Assembly: GCA_945861245.1 (NCBI GenBank)
Contig: CAMAUE010000007.1
Coordinates: 1-64,000 of the forward strand
Origin: Singulisphaera sp. GP187
GTDB taxonomy: Bacteria > Planctomycetota > Planctomycetia > Gemmatales > Gemmataceae
Direction of reading: 5' to 3'
DNA length: 64,000 nt
The position numbers and the translations under genes are program-made. A model generated the notes under the pieces. The model did no database searches. It worked only from the letters and a program-made list of their open reading frames with translations, and was not told the origin of the DNA. Of the stretch, positions 18,434 through 27,505 are shown piece after piece. Each line of letters begins with the position of its first letter. Position 1 is the first letter of the stretch.

Positions 18434-19384
18434 TTAAAGACGTTCAATCGTCAACGTGTTCTCGCGCAGGAATTGATCGCATTCGGATCGTGTGAAGACG
18501 CCCGGCGTCGTGCCCACTGCGCGCACGCAGCTTGCGCCCAGGGCACTGGCGATGCGGAGACACTCCTCCGGTCCCTTGTTTTGCAGGAGTCCGCAGATGT
18601 AGCCGGCGTCGAACGCGTCCCCGCCGCCGCTACCGTCTATGAATGGAACCGAATAGGCACCCGCTCGCAAACGCAAATCGCCGCTCGCCAGTACCGAACC
18701 GCCGCCGCCCAGCGTAATCACGCACGTCGCCGCGCCCATGCGCAGAAACGTCTCGGCCTGTTTGAGTGGATCGCTTTCGCCCAGGATGAGTTCGCCTTCG
18801 TCGCGATTCGGTAGGAACAGATCAACGTAAGGCAGCAATCGATCGAATCGGCTGCGACATTCGCTATTCGCCGGCACGACGATGTCGAGCACCGTCTTTA
18901 CGCCCTTCGCCCGCGCTTTCGCAAAGAGCGTCGTGAGATCATCCTGGGTCACCGTCGGCATGAGCAGGTAGCCGCCGAGGTAGAGAATCTTGACCTTGTC
19001 GAGCAGCGAGAGCGGAATATCGGTGGCTTGAAATGCGGTATTGGCGCCGAACGTGTGCACGAAACGCCGATCTTCACCCTTGACGTTGACGATGAGCGTT
19101 TGACTGGTGTCGAACCCTGGCGTCGACTGGATCGCGGAGACATCGACTTTGGCGTCGCGCAAAATATCCGTCACGACACGGCCAAAGACATCGGCACCGA
19201 CGCGCCCGGCGATGGTGACGCGCACGTCCATCTTTGCGAGGTCCACGGCCGCATTCGCTGCGCAACCGCCGATCGTCAGCAACATGCCATCCGTCGTCAC
19301 CAGTTCGCCGGCGGCGGGCAGATGCGAAATCGGTTGGCAGACATGATCCGCGACAATGATCCCAGCACATAGAACTTCTGGCAT
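18434..19384 (-). CDS. PfkB-family sugar kinase
   Basis: 316 residues of ribokinase type. The N-terminal region has the substrate-site GGCAANAAVDLAKM and the C-terminal signature FIDGSGGGDAFDAGYICGLL includes the catalytic Asp and the anion hole. It phosphorylates a sugar or nucleoside; which one cannot be told (ribokinase and 2-keto-3-deoxygluconate kinase are the nearest ideas). The start codon CAT is inside one arm of an inverted repeat shared with the end of the next gene upstream. Confidence 0.9.
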   Translation of the reverse strand: MPEVLCAGIIVADHVCQPISHLPAAGELVTTDGMLLTIGGCAANAAVDLAKMDVRVTIAGRVGADVFGRVVTDILRDAKVDVSAIQSTPGFDTSQTLIVNVKGEDRRFVHTFGANTAFQATDIPLSLLDKVKILYLGGYLLMPTVTQDDLTTLFAKARAKGVKTVLDIVVPANSECRSRFDRLLPYVDLFLPNRDEGELILGESDPLKQAETFLRMGAATCVITLGGGGSVLASGDLRLRAGAYSVPFIDGSGGGDAFDAGYICGLLQNKGPEECLRIASALGASCVRAVGTTPGVFTRSECDQFLRENTLTIERL

Positions 19385-19472
19385 AAATCGTCCTTGGTCC
19401 TTGGTCCGTAGTTCGTTGTACCCGGATTTCTTGCCACTGACTACGGACTAAGGACCACGGACGCATTTATGC
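19381..19472. repeat. Inverted repeat spanning kinase-gene boundary
   Basis: Arms GCATAAATCGTCCTTGGTCC and its near-complement (19440-19472). The outer bases include the start codon of the PfkB gene on one side and the stop codon of the Ser/Thr kinase on the other. Confidence 0.75.
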
Positions 19473-20312
19473 TGCCCGCCGCATGCGTAGGGTGGCGATT
19501 TCATAGCGGATCAGTTCGTACACGAGCTTATCGGCGCGTGGTCGATCCTCCGGTTTGCGTGCCAACATCGCGTCGATGACTTCCGTCAAACCAGCTGGCG
19601 CATCGCGCACATGGTCTGTTAAAAGCTGCGGATTGTCGGAACTGTGGCGGCGCATCGTCTCTATCTGATCGCCCTGGGGATAGGGCAATTGCCCGGTCAA
19701 CAATTCAAACAACGTCACGCCGAGACTGAAGATGTCGGATCGTGCTTCATCGGTCGGTTCCTCGCCGCACAACTCCGGTGCGAGATAGTTGGCGGTGCCG
19801 AGAACGTAGCCTTTTTCTTGAAAGGATGCGTTCTCGCCGGGCCGATGCGCGAAGCCAAGGTCGAGCAGCACGGCCTTGCCGGCATCGATAAGACGGATGT
19901 TCTCGGGTTTCACGTCGGCGTGGATGAAGCCTTTGCGGTGCAGCGCCGCCAGCGCCTCTGCGGTTTGTCGGGCGATCCAGATGGCCGTCGGCATCGACAC
20001 CTGGTAGTCGCGCCGCAGCCGGCGCCGGAGTGATTCGCCCGGGAGAAAATCCATCACCAAGTAGTGCGGCGGCGTCATCACGTGGGCTTCACGCAGGCAC
20101 ACCAGGTGCGGATGCTTAACCGCCAGGCACGCTCGGGCCTCGCGCTGCAATAATTTTACCGCAACGGGTTGATCCTCCCAATCGGGCCGCAGAGTCTTCA
20201 CCGCGCATGGCAAATCACTTTGACAATCTCGCGCGGAGTAAACCGAAGTAATTACCCCGCCGCCGAGGCATGTCAACAGTTCGTACCCAGGTATTTTGGG
20301 GAGTGCCTTCAT
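19467..20312 (-). CDS. Serine/threonine protein kinase (Hanks type)
   Basis: 281 residues from ATG 20312, chosen because the kinase fold starts at once (IPGYELLTCLGGG); in-frame TTG and ATG starts lie up to 72 bases upstream. Visible elements are the ATP-site Lys in CAVKTL, HADVKPEN with the catalytic Asp and Asn, DLGFAH in place of the DFG loop, and APEL. There is no transmembrane or sensor segment after the kinase domain, so it is a short cytosolic kinase. The Gly loop is GGGVITSV, still compatible with binding. Activity is likely but not certain. The substrate is unknown. Confidence 0.87.
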   Translation of the reverse strand: MKALPKIPGYELLTCLGGGVITSVYSARDCQSDLPCAVKTLRPDWEDQPVAVKLLQREARACLAVKHPHLVCLREAHVMTPPHYLVMDFLPGESLRRRLRRDYQVSMPTAIWIARQTAEALAALHRKGFIHADVKPENIRLIDAGKAVLLDLGFAHRPGENASFQEKGYVLGTANYLAPELCGEEPTDEARSDIFSLGVTLFELLTGQLPYPQGDQIETMRRHSSDNPQLLTDHVRDAPAGLTEVIDAMLARKPEDRPRADKLVYELIRYEIATLRMRRAA

Positions 20313-20834
20313 GGCTTTACGCGGTTCCGTATCGAAGAGATGGGGTGACTCCGCAAACCACGTTATCGGCATTCGGATAGGCAAAGCTTGAGCGATACTT
20401 CGTACGGGTCGATCTGATATTATTCCTGGCTACGTGGAGTGGAGCTCTCGCGGTTGGATTCGATTTTCCGTCAACCGTGTCCTGCTGACGCCAATCGATA
20501 ATCTTTGCCGACTCTCCTGGCATGGTTCACTCCTGAACCACCGACGAGCAAACCGACGACAATCAAGGATGATGCGCCCATCAAAAGTCGATTTTCCGTC
20601 GGAGGCTGAAGCGTAAGCCAGGCATTCAGGCCGCCTCGCTTACGCTTCAGCCTCGGAAATCGACTTTTGAGGGTGGCGTCTAGGATGAACTCAAAGACAT
20701 GAACCCGCGCATATTCACGAACCTCCTCGATGAGATTGCGTTCCCAAGCATGAGGCTGGGAACGAGGGAAAATCGACGATCGAAATACACCGTTGCTTAC
20801 GCTTTCGGCTCCGACGTTTTGTCGGCATGAAGTT
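20313..20834. other. 522-bp region with a mobile palindrome, no gene
   Basis: It carries the upstream starts of the kinase gene, element A4 (20571-20680) and, at about 20788-20832, a single family A core arm followed by a TCCGACGTTTTGTCGG hairpin. No coding sequence supported. Confidence 0.6.
20571..20680. mobile_element. Palindromic MITE-like element, family A (A4)
   Basis: 110 bp, 108 identical to A3 at 6592-6701, with unrelated flanks. The direct repeats TCAAGGATG (20563-20571) and TCTAGGATG (20679-20687) match at eight of nine positions and overlap the element ends in the same register as the copy inside the PIN gene. Confidence 0.88.
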
Positions 20835-21545
20835 CTACGATACGGGTGTGATCGGTAAGCGAAGCGTGAATTTGGTTCCTTTGCCGAGTTCGCTCTGTAC
20901 GTCGATTGTGCCGCCGTGCGCTGCGATGATCTTGCGCGTCGTTGGGAGGCCCAGCCCGGAACCGCCGGATTTGGATTTGGTTGAGTAAAACGGCTTGAAG
21001 ATTTTCGGTAGCACTTCCAGCTCAATGCCCATGCCGGTGTCGATCAGGCTGAGCGCGACCTGGCTGTTTTCGACGGTTGCTTGAAAGGTCAGTTCACCGC
21101 CGTTGGGCATCGCCTGGGCGGCGTTCAGCATCAGATTCAAGAGGGCTTGGCGAAGCATCTCGGTGTTCAGCTTGAGGGTTGGCAGATCAGCGGACAGGAA
21201 GGTTTTGATGTCGATATTCGCCGCCCGCGCCGTTGGCGTGAAGAAATCGACCATGTCTTCGATGAGTCTGCGCAGATCGCCGGGTTCGAGCGGCAGGTCG
21301 GTGATGCGTGCGAAACGCAAAAAATCGTTGGAGAGATCGACGAGCCGTTGGCATTCGCCTTGGAGTTTTTGCACGCGCGTCAACGCTCGGCGTTCGCGTT
21401 GATTTTCCGGATTCTCAAAATCTTCCGCCAGCAGCTGCAAGTTGAGATTGAGCGTGTTGAGGTGGTTTTTGATTTCGTGGATGAAGCCGCCTGCCAACTC
21501 GGCGAGGGCGGCATAGTCTTCGGTGGCGGAATGAATCGCGGACAT
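20835..21545 (-). CDS. Sensor-less histidine kinase
   Basis: 236 residues from ATG 21545. A longer frame to 21689 would translate a family G palindrome and part of pnp, so it is rejected. The H-box is GGFIHEIKNHLNTL (phosphoacceptor His about residue 23). The N-box is LLNLMLNAAQAM, the G1 box DTGMGI and the G2 box GGSGLGLPTT. There is no transmembrane or PAS region, so it is a cytosolic NtrB-like kinase, perhaps served by a separate sensor. No response regulator gene is adjacent. It lies just downstream of pnp on the same strand. Confidence 0.9.
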   Translation of the reverse strand: MSAIHSATEDYAALAELAGGFIHEIKNHLNTLNLNLQLLAEDFENPENQRERRALTRVQKLQGECQRLVDLSNDFLRFARITDLPLEPGDLRRLIEDMVDFFTPTARAANIDIKTFLSADLPTLKLNTEMLRQALLNLMLNAAQAMPNGGELTFQATVENSQVALSLIDTGMGIELEVLPKIFKPFYSTKSKSGGSGLGLPTTRKIIAAHGGTIDVQSELGKGTKFTLRLPITPVS

Positions 21546-21560
21546 GGAACGTACCGAGAA

Positions 21561-21628
21561 AGCCCCACCATGAGCGCAGCGATTGGTGGGGGTGTATCCC
21601 CAGGAATCGCTGCGCTCATCCTGGGGCT
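21561..21628. repeat. Palindromic repeat, family G (G1)
   Basis: 24-bp arms AGCCCCACCATGAGCGCAGC and its near-complement, spacer 20 bp, between pnp and the histidine kinase gene. It may terminate pnp, though there is no U-tract. A half copy lies at 6894-6930. Confidence 0.8.
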
Positions 21629-21642
21629 TAAGGAATGCCGAC

Positions 21643-23808
21643 CTAGCGCCGATCGCCGCGTGGACGATCGCCTTGCGGCGGACGATCACCGCCGCCTTGC
21701 GGAGCCGCCGGGTCGAGGCCCTTGGCCTCGCGAAGCAGTACTTTGCGCGACAGCTTCACGCGGTCTTGATCGTCGATGGCGATGACTTTGACCTTGAGGA
21801 TGTCGCCGACCTTGCAGACGGCATCGACGCGATCCAGGTATTTGTCATCCAGTTCGCTGATATGGCACAACCCATCGCGACCGGGGAGGATTTCGATGAA
21901 CGCGCCGAAGTCCTTGATCGAGGTCACTTTGCCTTCGTAGACTTTGCCGACCTTCACTTCTTCGCAGAGCGATTCGACGCGGCGTTTGGCGGCTTCGGCG
22001 CCTTCGCCGTTGGCGTGCGAGATTTCGACGGTTCCGTCTTCGCGAACGTCGATTTTCGCGCCGGTAATTTCCTGCATGCCGCGGATCGTTTTGCCTCCCG
22101 GTCCGATCAATAGGCCGATCTTTTCCGGATGGATCTTGGTGACGAGCATGCGCGGGGCGTGCTTGCTTGTGTCGGGCCGTGGGAAGCGGAGCGTCGAGAC
22201 GATCGCCCGGAGGATTTCGCGGCGAGCATCGCGGGCCTGGTCGAGCGTGGCGCGGATGATTTCTTCGTTGATGCCGTCGATCTTGAGATCGAGTTGGATG
22301 CCGGTGATACCGCGAACTGTACCCGCGACTTTGAAGTCCATGTCGCCGAAATGATCTTCGTCGCCCATGATGTCGGTGAGCAGCGTCCAGCCGGACGGTT
22401 CTTTGACGAGACCGATGGAGATGCCGGCGACGGGATCGGAGATCGGGACGCCGGCGTCCATGAGGGCCAGCGTACCGCCGCACACCGAGGCCATGCTGCT
22501 AGAGCCGTTCGATTCCGTGATATCGGAGACGAGGCGGATGGTGTAGGGGAACTTTTCTGAAGGCGGAATGACGGGTTTGAGGCTGCGTTCGGCTAACGCC
22601 CCATGGCCGATTTCGCGTCGTCCGGGGCCACGCATCGGCTTGCATTCGCCGACGCTGAACGGCGGGAAGTTGTAATCGAGCATGAACTTCTTGGAAACCT
22701 CGTCGGCCAAGCCATCGACGCGTTGTTCGTCGGCGGAAGTGCCGAGGACAATCGTGACGAGTGCTTGCGTTTCGCCGCGAGTGAAGAGCGCGGATCCGTG
22801 CACGCGGGGCAGGACGCCAACTTCGCAAGCGAGCGCGCGAATTTCCTTGTTGGTGCGTCCGTCGATGCGTTTGCCTTCGAGAATGAGCGTGCGGACGATC
22901 TGTTCTTCGAGCCAATCAATTGCTTGGGCAACTTGCTCCGGGGCGAATTGACCCGCGCCTTCCGCAGGCACAAACGCGGCGAGGATGCGGTCGCGCAGTG
23001 CGCTGATGGCATCAGCGCGGGCGGCCTTGCCTTTGGTCTGTTTCAATTCGCGGAACTCGGCACCGAACTTCGCTTTCACCGCTTCCTTGGCGGGATTCAC
23101 GGGTGCGGGCGGCGGCGCTTCCTTGACGCCGAGTCCGGCCTTGGTACGAAATTCCTCAATCAGGTCGATGAGCTTGCGAATTTCGCCGTGGGCGAGCATA
23201 ATCGCCTGGGCCATCGTTTCTTCGGGCATTTCGCGAGAGAAGCCTTCGATCATGGTGACGGCATCGCGGGTGCCGGAGACGATAAGGTCGAGATCACTTT
23301 GCTCCATCTGCGTGGCGGTCGGCATGACGATGAATTCGGTGCCGATGCGACCGACGCGAACCGAACCGGTGCGTTTCAGGAACGGAATCTGCGACAGGTG
23401 CAGAGCAGCGCTGGCGCCGATCATGCACAGGATGTCGGGATCGTTCTCCTTGTCATAGGAGAGCGGCGAGCAGATGATCTGAACTTCGTTGAGATAGTTG
23501 GCCGGGAATAGCGGACGAATGGGACGGTCGATGAGGCGCGACGTCAGGATTTCCTTGGTAGTCGGACGTCCTTCGCGTTTGATGAAGCCGCCGGGGAATT
23601 TGCCCGCAGCATAGGTTTTCTCGCGGTAATCGACGGTGAGAGGGAAGAAGTCACGCCCTTGGATGGGGCTGCCCTCACACACCGTGGTGATGGTCCAGGT
23701 TTCGCCGAGGCCGACGATGACCGCACCATGCGCCTGTTTGGCGATTTTACCGGTTTCGAGGAATAGTTTTTGGCCGCCTAGCTGAATTTCTACACGACAG
23801 ACCTGCAC
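21643..23808 (-). CDS. pnp: Polyribonucleotide nucleotidyltransferase
   Basis: 721 residues, full length. Two RNase PH-like domains (the first with SRLIDRPIRPLFP, the second with GRREIGHGALAER and the metal-site region TLALMDAGVPISDPVAG) are followed by a KH domain (GLLIGPGGKTIRGMQEITG) and an S1 domain (KVTSIKDFGAFIEILPGRDG). It degrades RNA from the 3' end using phosphate. The start is GTG at 23808 with AGAGG about six bases upstream. It lies 96 bp downstream of rpsO, the conserved rpsO-pnp order, so the two are probably co-transcribed. Confidence 0.97.
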   Translation of the reverse strand: MQVCRVEIQLGGQKLFLETGKIAKQAHGAVIVGLGETWTITTVCEGSPIQGRDFFPLTVDYREKTYAAGKFPGGFIKREGRPTTKEILTSRLIDRPIRPLFPANYLNEVQIICSPLSYDKENDPDILCMIGASAALHLSQIPFLKRTGSVRVGRIGTEFIVMPTATQMEQSDLDLIVSGTRDAVTMIEGFSREMPEETMAQAIMLAHGEIRKLIDLIEEFRTKAGLGVKEAPPPAPVNPAKEAVKAKFGAEFRELKQTKGKAARADAISALRDRILAAFVPAEGAGQFAPEQVAQAIDWLEEQIVRTLILEGKRIDGRTNKEIRALACEVGVLPRVHGSALFTRGETQALVTIVLGTSADEQRVDGLADEVSKKFMLDYNFPPFSVGECKPMRGPGRREIGHGALAERSLKPVIPPSEKFPYTIRLVSDITESNGSSSMASVCGGTLALMDAGVPISDPVAGISIGLVKEPSGWTLLTDIMGDEDHFGDMDFKVAGTVRGITGIQLDLKIDGINEEIIRATLDQARDARREILRAIVSTLRFPRPDTSKHAPRMLVTKIHPEKIGLLIGPGGKTIRGMQEITGAKIDVREDGTVEISHANGEGAEAAKRRVESLCEEVKVGKVYEGKVTSIKDFGAFIEILPGRDGLCHISELDDKYLDRVDAVCKVGDILKVKVIAIDDQDRVKLSRKVLLREAKGLDPAAPQGGGDRPPQGDRPRGDRR

Positions 23809-23904
23809 GGAGTACCTCTTGCTTAGATCGGCAGGAAAGTCGAAGCGGAATCGGCTGGTCGGAGCGAGAAAAAAAACATAAGCCGACGGATGTCAGCTGT
23901 CTGA

Positions 23905-24174
23905 TTATTTTCGCAGGCCGAGTTTACTGATGACAACCAGGTAGCGATTACGATCGGTGTTGCGCAGATAGCTGAGCAATCCGGATCGTTTGCTGACCAT
24001 CATCAACAAGCCGCGCCGGCTCGCGTGGTCTTTTTTGTGCGTGCGCAGATGCCCGGTCAGATACGTAATACGTTCTGTGAGCAATGCGATTTGCACCTCG
24101 GCCGAGCCGGTGTCGTCGGCCTTGCGCCGATAAGTGTCAATCAATTCCGTTTTGCGGTCTTTAGTGATTGCCAT
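23905..24174 (-). CDS. rpsO: 30S ribosomal protein S15
   Basis: 89 residues, the normal size. [22 protein letters not shown] and the [10 protein letters not shown] and LLSYLRNTD blocks are the S15 core that binds 16S rRNA. ATG 24174 is chosen because GAGG sits six bases before it and S15 proteins begin with this segment; an in-frame GTG at 24189 is rejected. Confidence 0.97.
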   Translation of the reverse strand: MAITKDRKTELIDTYRRKADDTGSAEVQIALLTERITYLTGHLRTHKKDHASRRGLLMMVSKRSGLLSYLRNTDRNRYLVVISKLGLRK

Positions 24175-24582
24175 ATCGGTCCTCACCAACCTCCATCGCC
24201 AGCGACTCTACTGCCTTGGACAAACTGTGATATCAATTTACACTATTGTCCAGACTAAACTACGAACCGCTGGAAGGATTGCCAAGTAGCTTGTGATGTT
24301 TTGTTTTTCCCAAACGAACATTCGTATGGGAAGCGAGTTTTATACCACGATGCGGAGAGGTTGGCAAGGCCTCCGGCTGCAATCTTTTCAATTAAGCCCA
24401 GAGGTGAGGTGCTCCGAATCTCTGGGATCATTCCAAGCATTATGCTGCACGCAGGTCGGTTTGAATGACCCGAGCCTTAATCGCCAGCGAAGGGCACCAA
24501 GCGGCCCTTCGCTGGCGATTAAGGCTCGGAAAAAACGACAATCCTGCTCGCGTGTGGTATGTCCGCAAGGGTTCGGATTACC
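24175..24582. other. 408-bp region of nested palindromes upstream of rpsO
   Basis: The rpsO promoter should be within the first 150 bp. The remainder is filled by family F arms with a family E element between them. No gene seen. Confidence 0.55.
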
Positions 24583-24597
24583 TCACCCTTGGGCTTG
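24394..24597. repeat. Family F inverted repeat (F1), split by a family E element
   Basis: The left arm 24394-24426 and right arm 24566-24597 are imperfect complements (AAGCCCAGAGGTGAGGTGCT against AGGGTTCGGATTACCTCACC). They match the compact copy at 63087-63170, but here are 139 bp apart with E1 between. The right arm contains the stop codon of the glycosyltransferase gene. Confidence 0.75.
24438..24561. repeat. Palindromic element, family E (E1)
   Basis: Perfect 24-bp core arms at 24471-24494 and 24505-24528 (CGAGCCTTAATCGCCAGCGA). The outer segment, GGCTCGGAAAAAACGACAAT and following bases, resembles the outer ends of family D. Confidence 0.85.
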
Positions 24598-25797
24598 CTT
24601 GAGAACGCGCTCTCGCAGCAAGTTCGCCAGCTGGCCGGTCAAGTGTTCACGCGTAAATTTCGTCAACGTTGGCTGCGTTGCGTTCGGCGATACTATTTCC
24701 GCCGCCAGTTCACGCAACGCCTGGGCGATTCGCACCGGATCGTTCAGTGGCACGACTCGGCACGGCAGGCCGCTCTCGCGCAGTATCAGCGCCGTATCGC
24801 TGTAATCCTCCGCCATCGCCAGGATCGCTCGGCCCGTGCCCATGTATTCGTAGAGTTTGGCGGGCACGCCGATGCGTCGGCCGCGGCTGTCGAGCAAGAG
24901 CAGGATGTCAGCACTCGACATCTCCTGCAGACTGTCGCGATAGGCGACCTGGCGACCGTATTGGACACTCGCTTCCAATCCGCGTGCTTGGGTTTCCTTC
25001 GCCAAATCGATGCCGCCGCCAGTCGTTCGGCCAAAAAATGTCGTGCGGAATCGATGCACGCCGGACTCGGCTCTAAGCATGTTGAGCGCATCAAAAAAGC
25101 CCGCAGGATTTCGGCCGCAATACAATTCGCCGGCGTGCATGACATGCAACGGTAGGATCGCATCCGTCTTCGGCAAAGTTTCTGGGAAGTTTTCCGGGTC
25201 GAATCCGTTGGTAAGCGTCATGACCTTGTGGGCATATTCGGGATAAGCTGACTGATAGCACGCACACGCTTGGGGGGCATTGGCGAGAATCAGGTCGGCG
25301 TGTTTGAAATCGCGGCGTTCCCAGAATCGAGGCCACGACGGCTCCCATGTCGGCTGCGATTTGCCGTCGCTGATCCAGGGATCGCGAAAATCCGCCACCC
25401 ATGGCAAGCCGTGCCATCGCTTCAGATACCAACCAAGCGTGTGCACCCAATGCGGCGGCCCGGAGGTCAACACGGCGCGTGGCGCGGTCTCGCTTAGCGC
25501 ACGTCGACTTGCCGACCACGCACGTGGCAGCCAAATGCCGTTTGGCCAGGCCCAGCGAAGCACTTCCGACGCATGGCGAGGGTAAGGCGTCTCGTAAATC
25601 CTCGTCGTGGCCGGAACTCGCTGGAGCAAATCGCGATCCACAGGCTCCCACGGCATCTCTGGCGGTGCGACAACGGTCGTCCGCCAGCCGAACTTCGGCA
25701 AGTGCCGCGCGAACCCGAGCAAGCGAATCGTCCCGCTCGCCGCCGACGGCGCGAAGAGATAGGTCACCATTATCAAATTGTCGAGTTCAATCGGCAT
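24583..25797 (-). CDS. Glycosyltransferase, GT4-like
   Basis: 404 residues, cytosolic or peripheral. The N-terminal GT-B half starts with LIMVTYLFAPSAASGTIRLL and carries VADFRDPW, common in planctomycete and polysaccharide-locus GT4 enzymes. The C-terminal half holds a VPAKLYEYMGTGRAILAMA donor-site loop with the Glu expected to contact the nucleotide sugar. Donor and acceptor are unknown. The last codons (QAQG-stop) are provided by a family F repeat arm. It is divergently arranged with a UDP-sugar dehydrogenase gene, so a surface-glycan role is plausible. Confidence 0.85.
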   Translation of the reverse strand: MPIELDNLIMVTYLFAPSAASGTIRLLGFARHLPKFGWRTTVVAPPEMPWEPVDRDLLQRVPATTRIYETPYPRHASEVLRWAWPNGIWLPRAWSASRRALSETAPRAVLTSGPPHWVHTLGWYLKRWHGLPWVADFRDPWISDGKSQPTWEPSWPRFWERRDFKHADLILANAPQACACYQSAYPEYAHKVMTLTNGFDPENFPETLPKTDAILPLHVMHAGELYCGRNPAGFFDALNMLRAESGVHRFRTTFFGRTTGGGIDLAKETQARGLEASVQYGRQVAYRDSLQEMSSADILLLLDSRGRRIGVPAKLYEYMGTGRAILAMAEDYSDTALILRESGLPCRVVPLNDPVRIAQALRELAAEIVSPNATQPTLTKFTREHLTGQLANLLRERVLKQAQG

Positions 25798-25818
25798 GGA
25801 AGAAATTTACGTAGTTCC

Positions 25819-25916
25819 TGTTTAGCCGCTCGCCTTTGGCGAGCGCGGGCGTGGCGAACGTTGGGAACATCGGAAAAATGCCCTGTCCGCGCTCGCCAAA
25901 GGCGAGCGGCTAAACA
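25819..25916. repeat. Palindromic repeat, family B (B2)
   Basis: TGTTTAGCCGCTCGCCTTTG arms of about 31 bp around a 36-bp spacer, in the divergent gap between the glycosyltransferase and the dehydrogenase. Each arm is itself a small hairpin (GCTCGCC-TTT-GGCGAGC). Confidence 0.85.
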
Positions 25917-25989
25917 GAAGCTGCGCCGTCTTGTTTTGAAAATATGCTATGGTTAATGGAAAAAACGCGTCCAAGTCGAGGATTTTCTC

Positions 25990-27283
25990 ATGGCGGAAGT
26001 AACGGTTCTCGGTCTCGGCTACGTCGGGTTGCCGACGGCAAGTCTGTTGGCCAATGCCGGTTTTTACGTGCAAGGCGTGGACATCGACACCACCATCGTC
26101 GAAATGTTGCGGTCCGGCAAGACCCGGCTCGAAGAGGCCGGCCTCGCCACACTCGTCTCCGCAGCGTTCAACAGCGGCAACCTCGTCACCGCAACTAACC
26201 GGAGCCCTCCGATACCTTCATGATCTGCGTGCCCACGCCGGTCACGCCAGGCAAAGGCGCCGACCTCTCCATGGTCGAAAGCGCAACGCGAACCATCCTC
26301 CAGGCTCTCAAACCAGGCGACCTCGTCATTCTCGAATCAACCTCACCCGTCGGTACAAACCGCAACCTCGTCGGGAAAATCCTCAGAGAGTCCGGCCTCG
26401 AACCAGGGCGGGATTTCGATCTCGCTTACTGCCCCGAACGCGTTCTCCCAAGCAATACTGTCGCCGAACTCATGAACAACGACCGCATCCTCGGTGGCGT
26501 CACTCCGCAGTCCGCCAAACGTGCCCAGGAGATGTATCAACGCTTCTGTCAAGGCAAGACCACGCTCACCGACGATCGCACGGCTGAGATGTGCAAGCTC
26601 ATGGAAAACACTTATCGCGACGTGAACATCGCGCTCGCCAACGTATTCGCCCGCATCGCCGAGGACGCGGGCATCGACGTTTGGGAAGCGATCGATCTCG
26701 CCAATCTCCATCCGCGCGTCAAGATTCTCAAGCCGGGGCTGGGCGTCGGCGGGCATTGTATCCCGCCGATCCATGGTACCTGGTGCAAGCCTATCCGCAG
26801 CACACCGACCTTCTGCGTTGCGCCCGCGAAATCAACGATGGGCAAGGCGCACGCTTTCTCGAACAACTTCAAGCATCTGGTCAGTTGAAGGCTGGTCAAA
26901 AACTCGCGATTCTCGGCGCGACATACAAAGCCGACATTGACGATGCCCGCGAAAGTCCGGCCGGTTTGCTGGTCGAAGCGGCAAAGAAGCAAGGCATCGA
27001 AACCGCCGTCCACGATCCGCTCGTCAAAGCCGGCAATCACCACGGCCTAATCGTCAGCAACGACATGCCCGGCGTACTCAAAGGTGCGGCGGCGGCCGCG
27101 CTGCTCGTCGAACATTGCGCGTATCGCTCGCTGTCGGCCAAATTCTTCGGCGATCACATGACCGGCCGACTCATCGGCGACTCACGCTATTGGCTCAACC
27201 ATGCCTCGCTACGCCGGTCGGGCTTCACCGTAGTCGTGCTTGGCCAAAGCCCGGAGGCACAGACGCGAATCGCGCAGACTTAA
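25990..27283 (+). pseudogene. UDP-N-acetyl-mannosamine/UDP-sugar dehydrogenase, two frameshifts
   Basis: Three consecutive frames together give one enzyme of about 430 residues: the NAD-binding start VTVLGLGYVGLPTASLLA, then ICVPTPV, SPVGTNR, the GVGGHCIP catalytic-Cys segment, and the C-terminal GATYKADIDDARESP. WecC and related UDP-sugar dehydrogenases look like this. The frame slips by one missing base near 26200-26202 (TNR to EPSDTFM) and again near 26764-26767 (GGHCIP to DPWYLVQ). Everything else is conserved, so the damage is recent or reflects sequencing errors. Product: a UDP-uronic acid for surface glycans. The dehydrogenase family is clear, the exact sugar is not. Confidence 0.85.
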
Positions 27284-27295
27284 CAGGCTCCTGTG

Positions 27296-27357
27296 GTTTC
27301 CGCTTGCGGCTTGGCGCTCGGAAAATCCCGTGCGACCGCTAAGCCACAGGCGGAAAC
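27296..27357. repeat. Palindromic repeat, family C (C1)
   Basis: GTTTCCGCTTGCGGCTTGGC and its imperfect complement, 13 bp after the dehydrogenase stop. It is related to 32974-33031 and 38547-38606. Confidence 0.75.
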
Positions 27358-27505
27358 TAGACAGGGTCGCTGGCCCAATCGCTACAATCGGCAAGGTTTA
27401 ACACCGGGTGGGGACAATTAAACTGAAAACATGGCTTTGCGCTAACGTTCCGCGTTTTCCGCGACCTACAATCGTAGTGAAGAAACCGAAGGTTGGAGGT
27501 GCGCT

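Noticed and set aside
21546-21689. N-terminal extension of the histidine kinase
   Set aside because: It would be translated from a family G palindrome and the 3' end of pnp, while ATG 21545 leads straight into the kinase.
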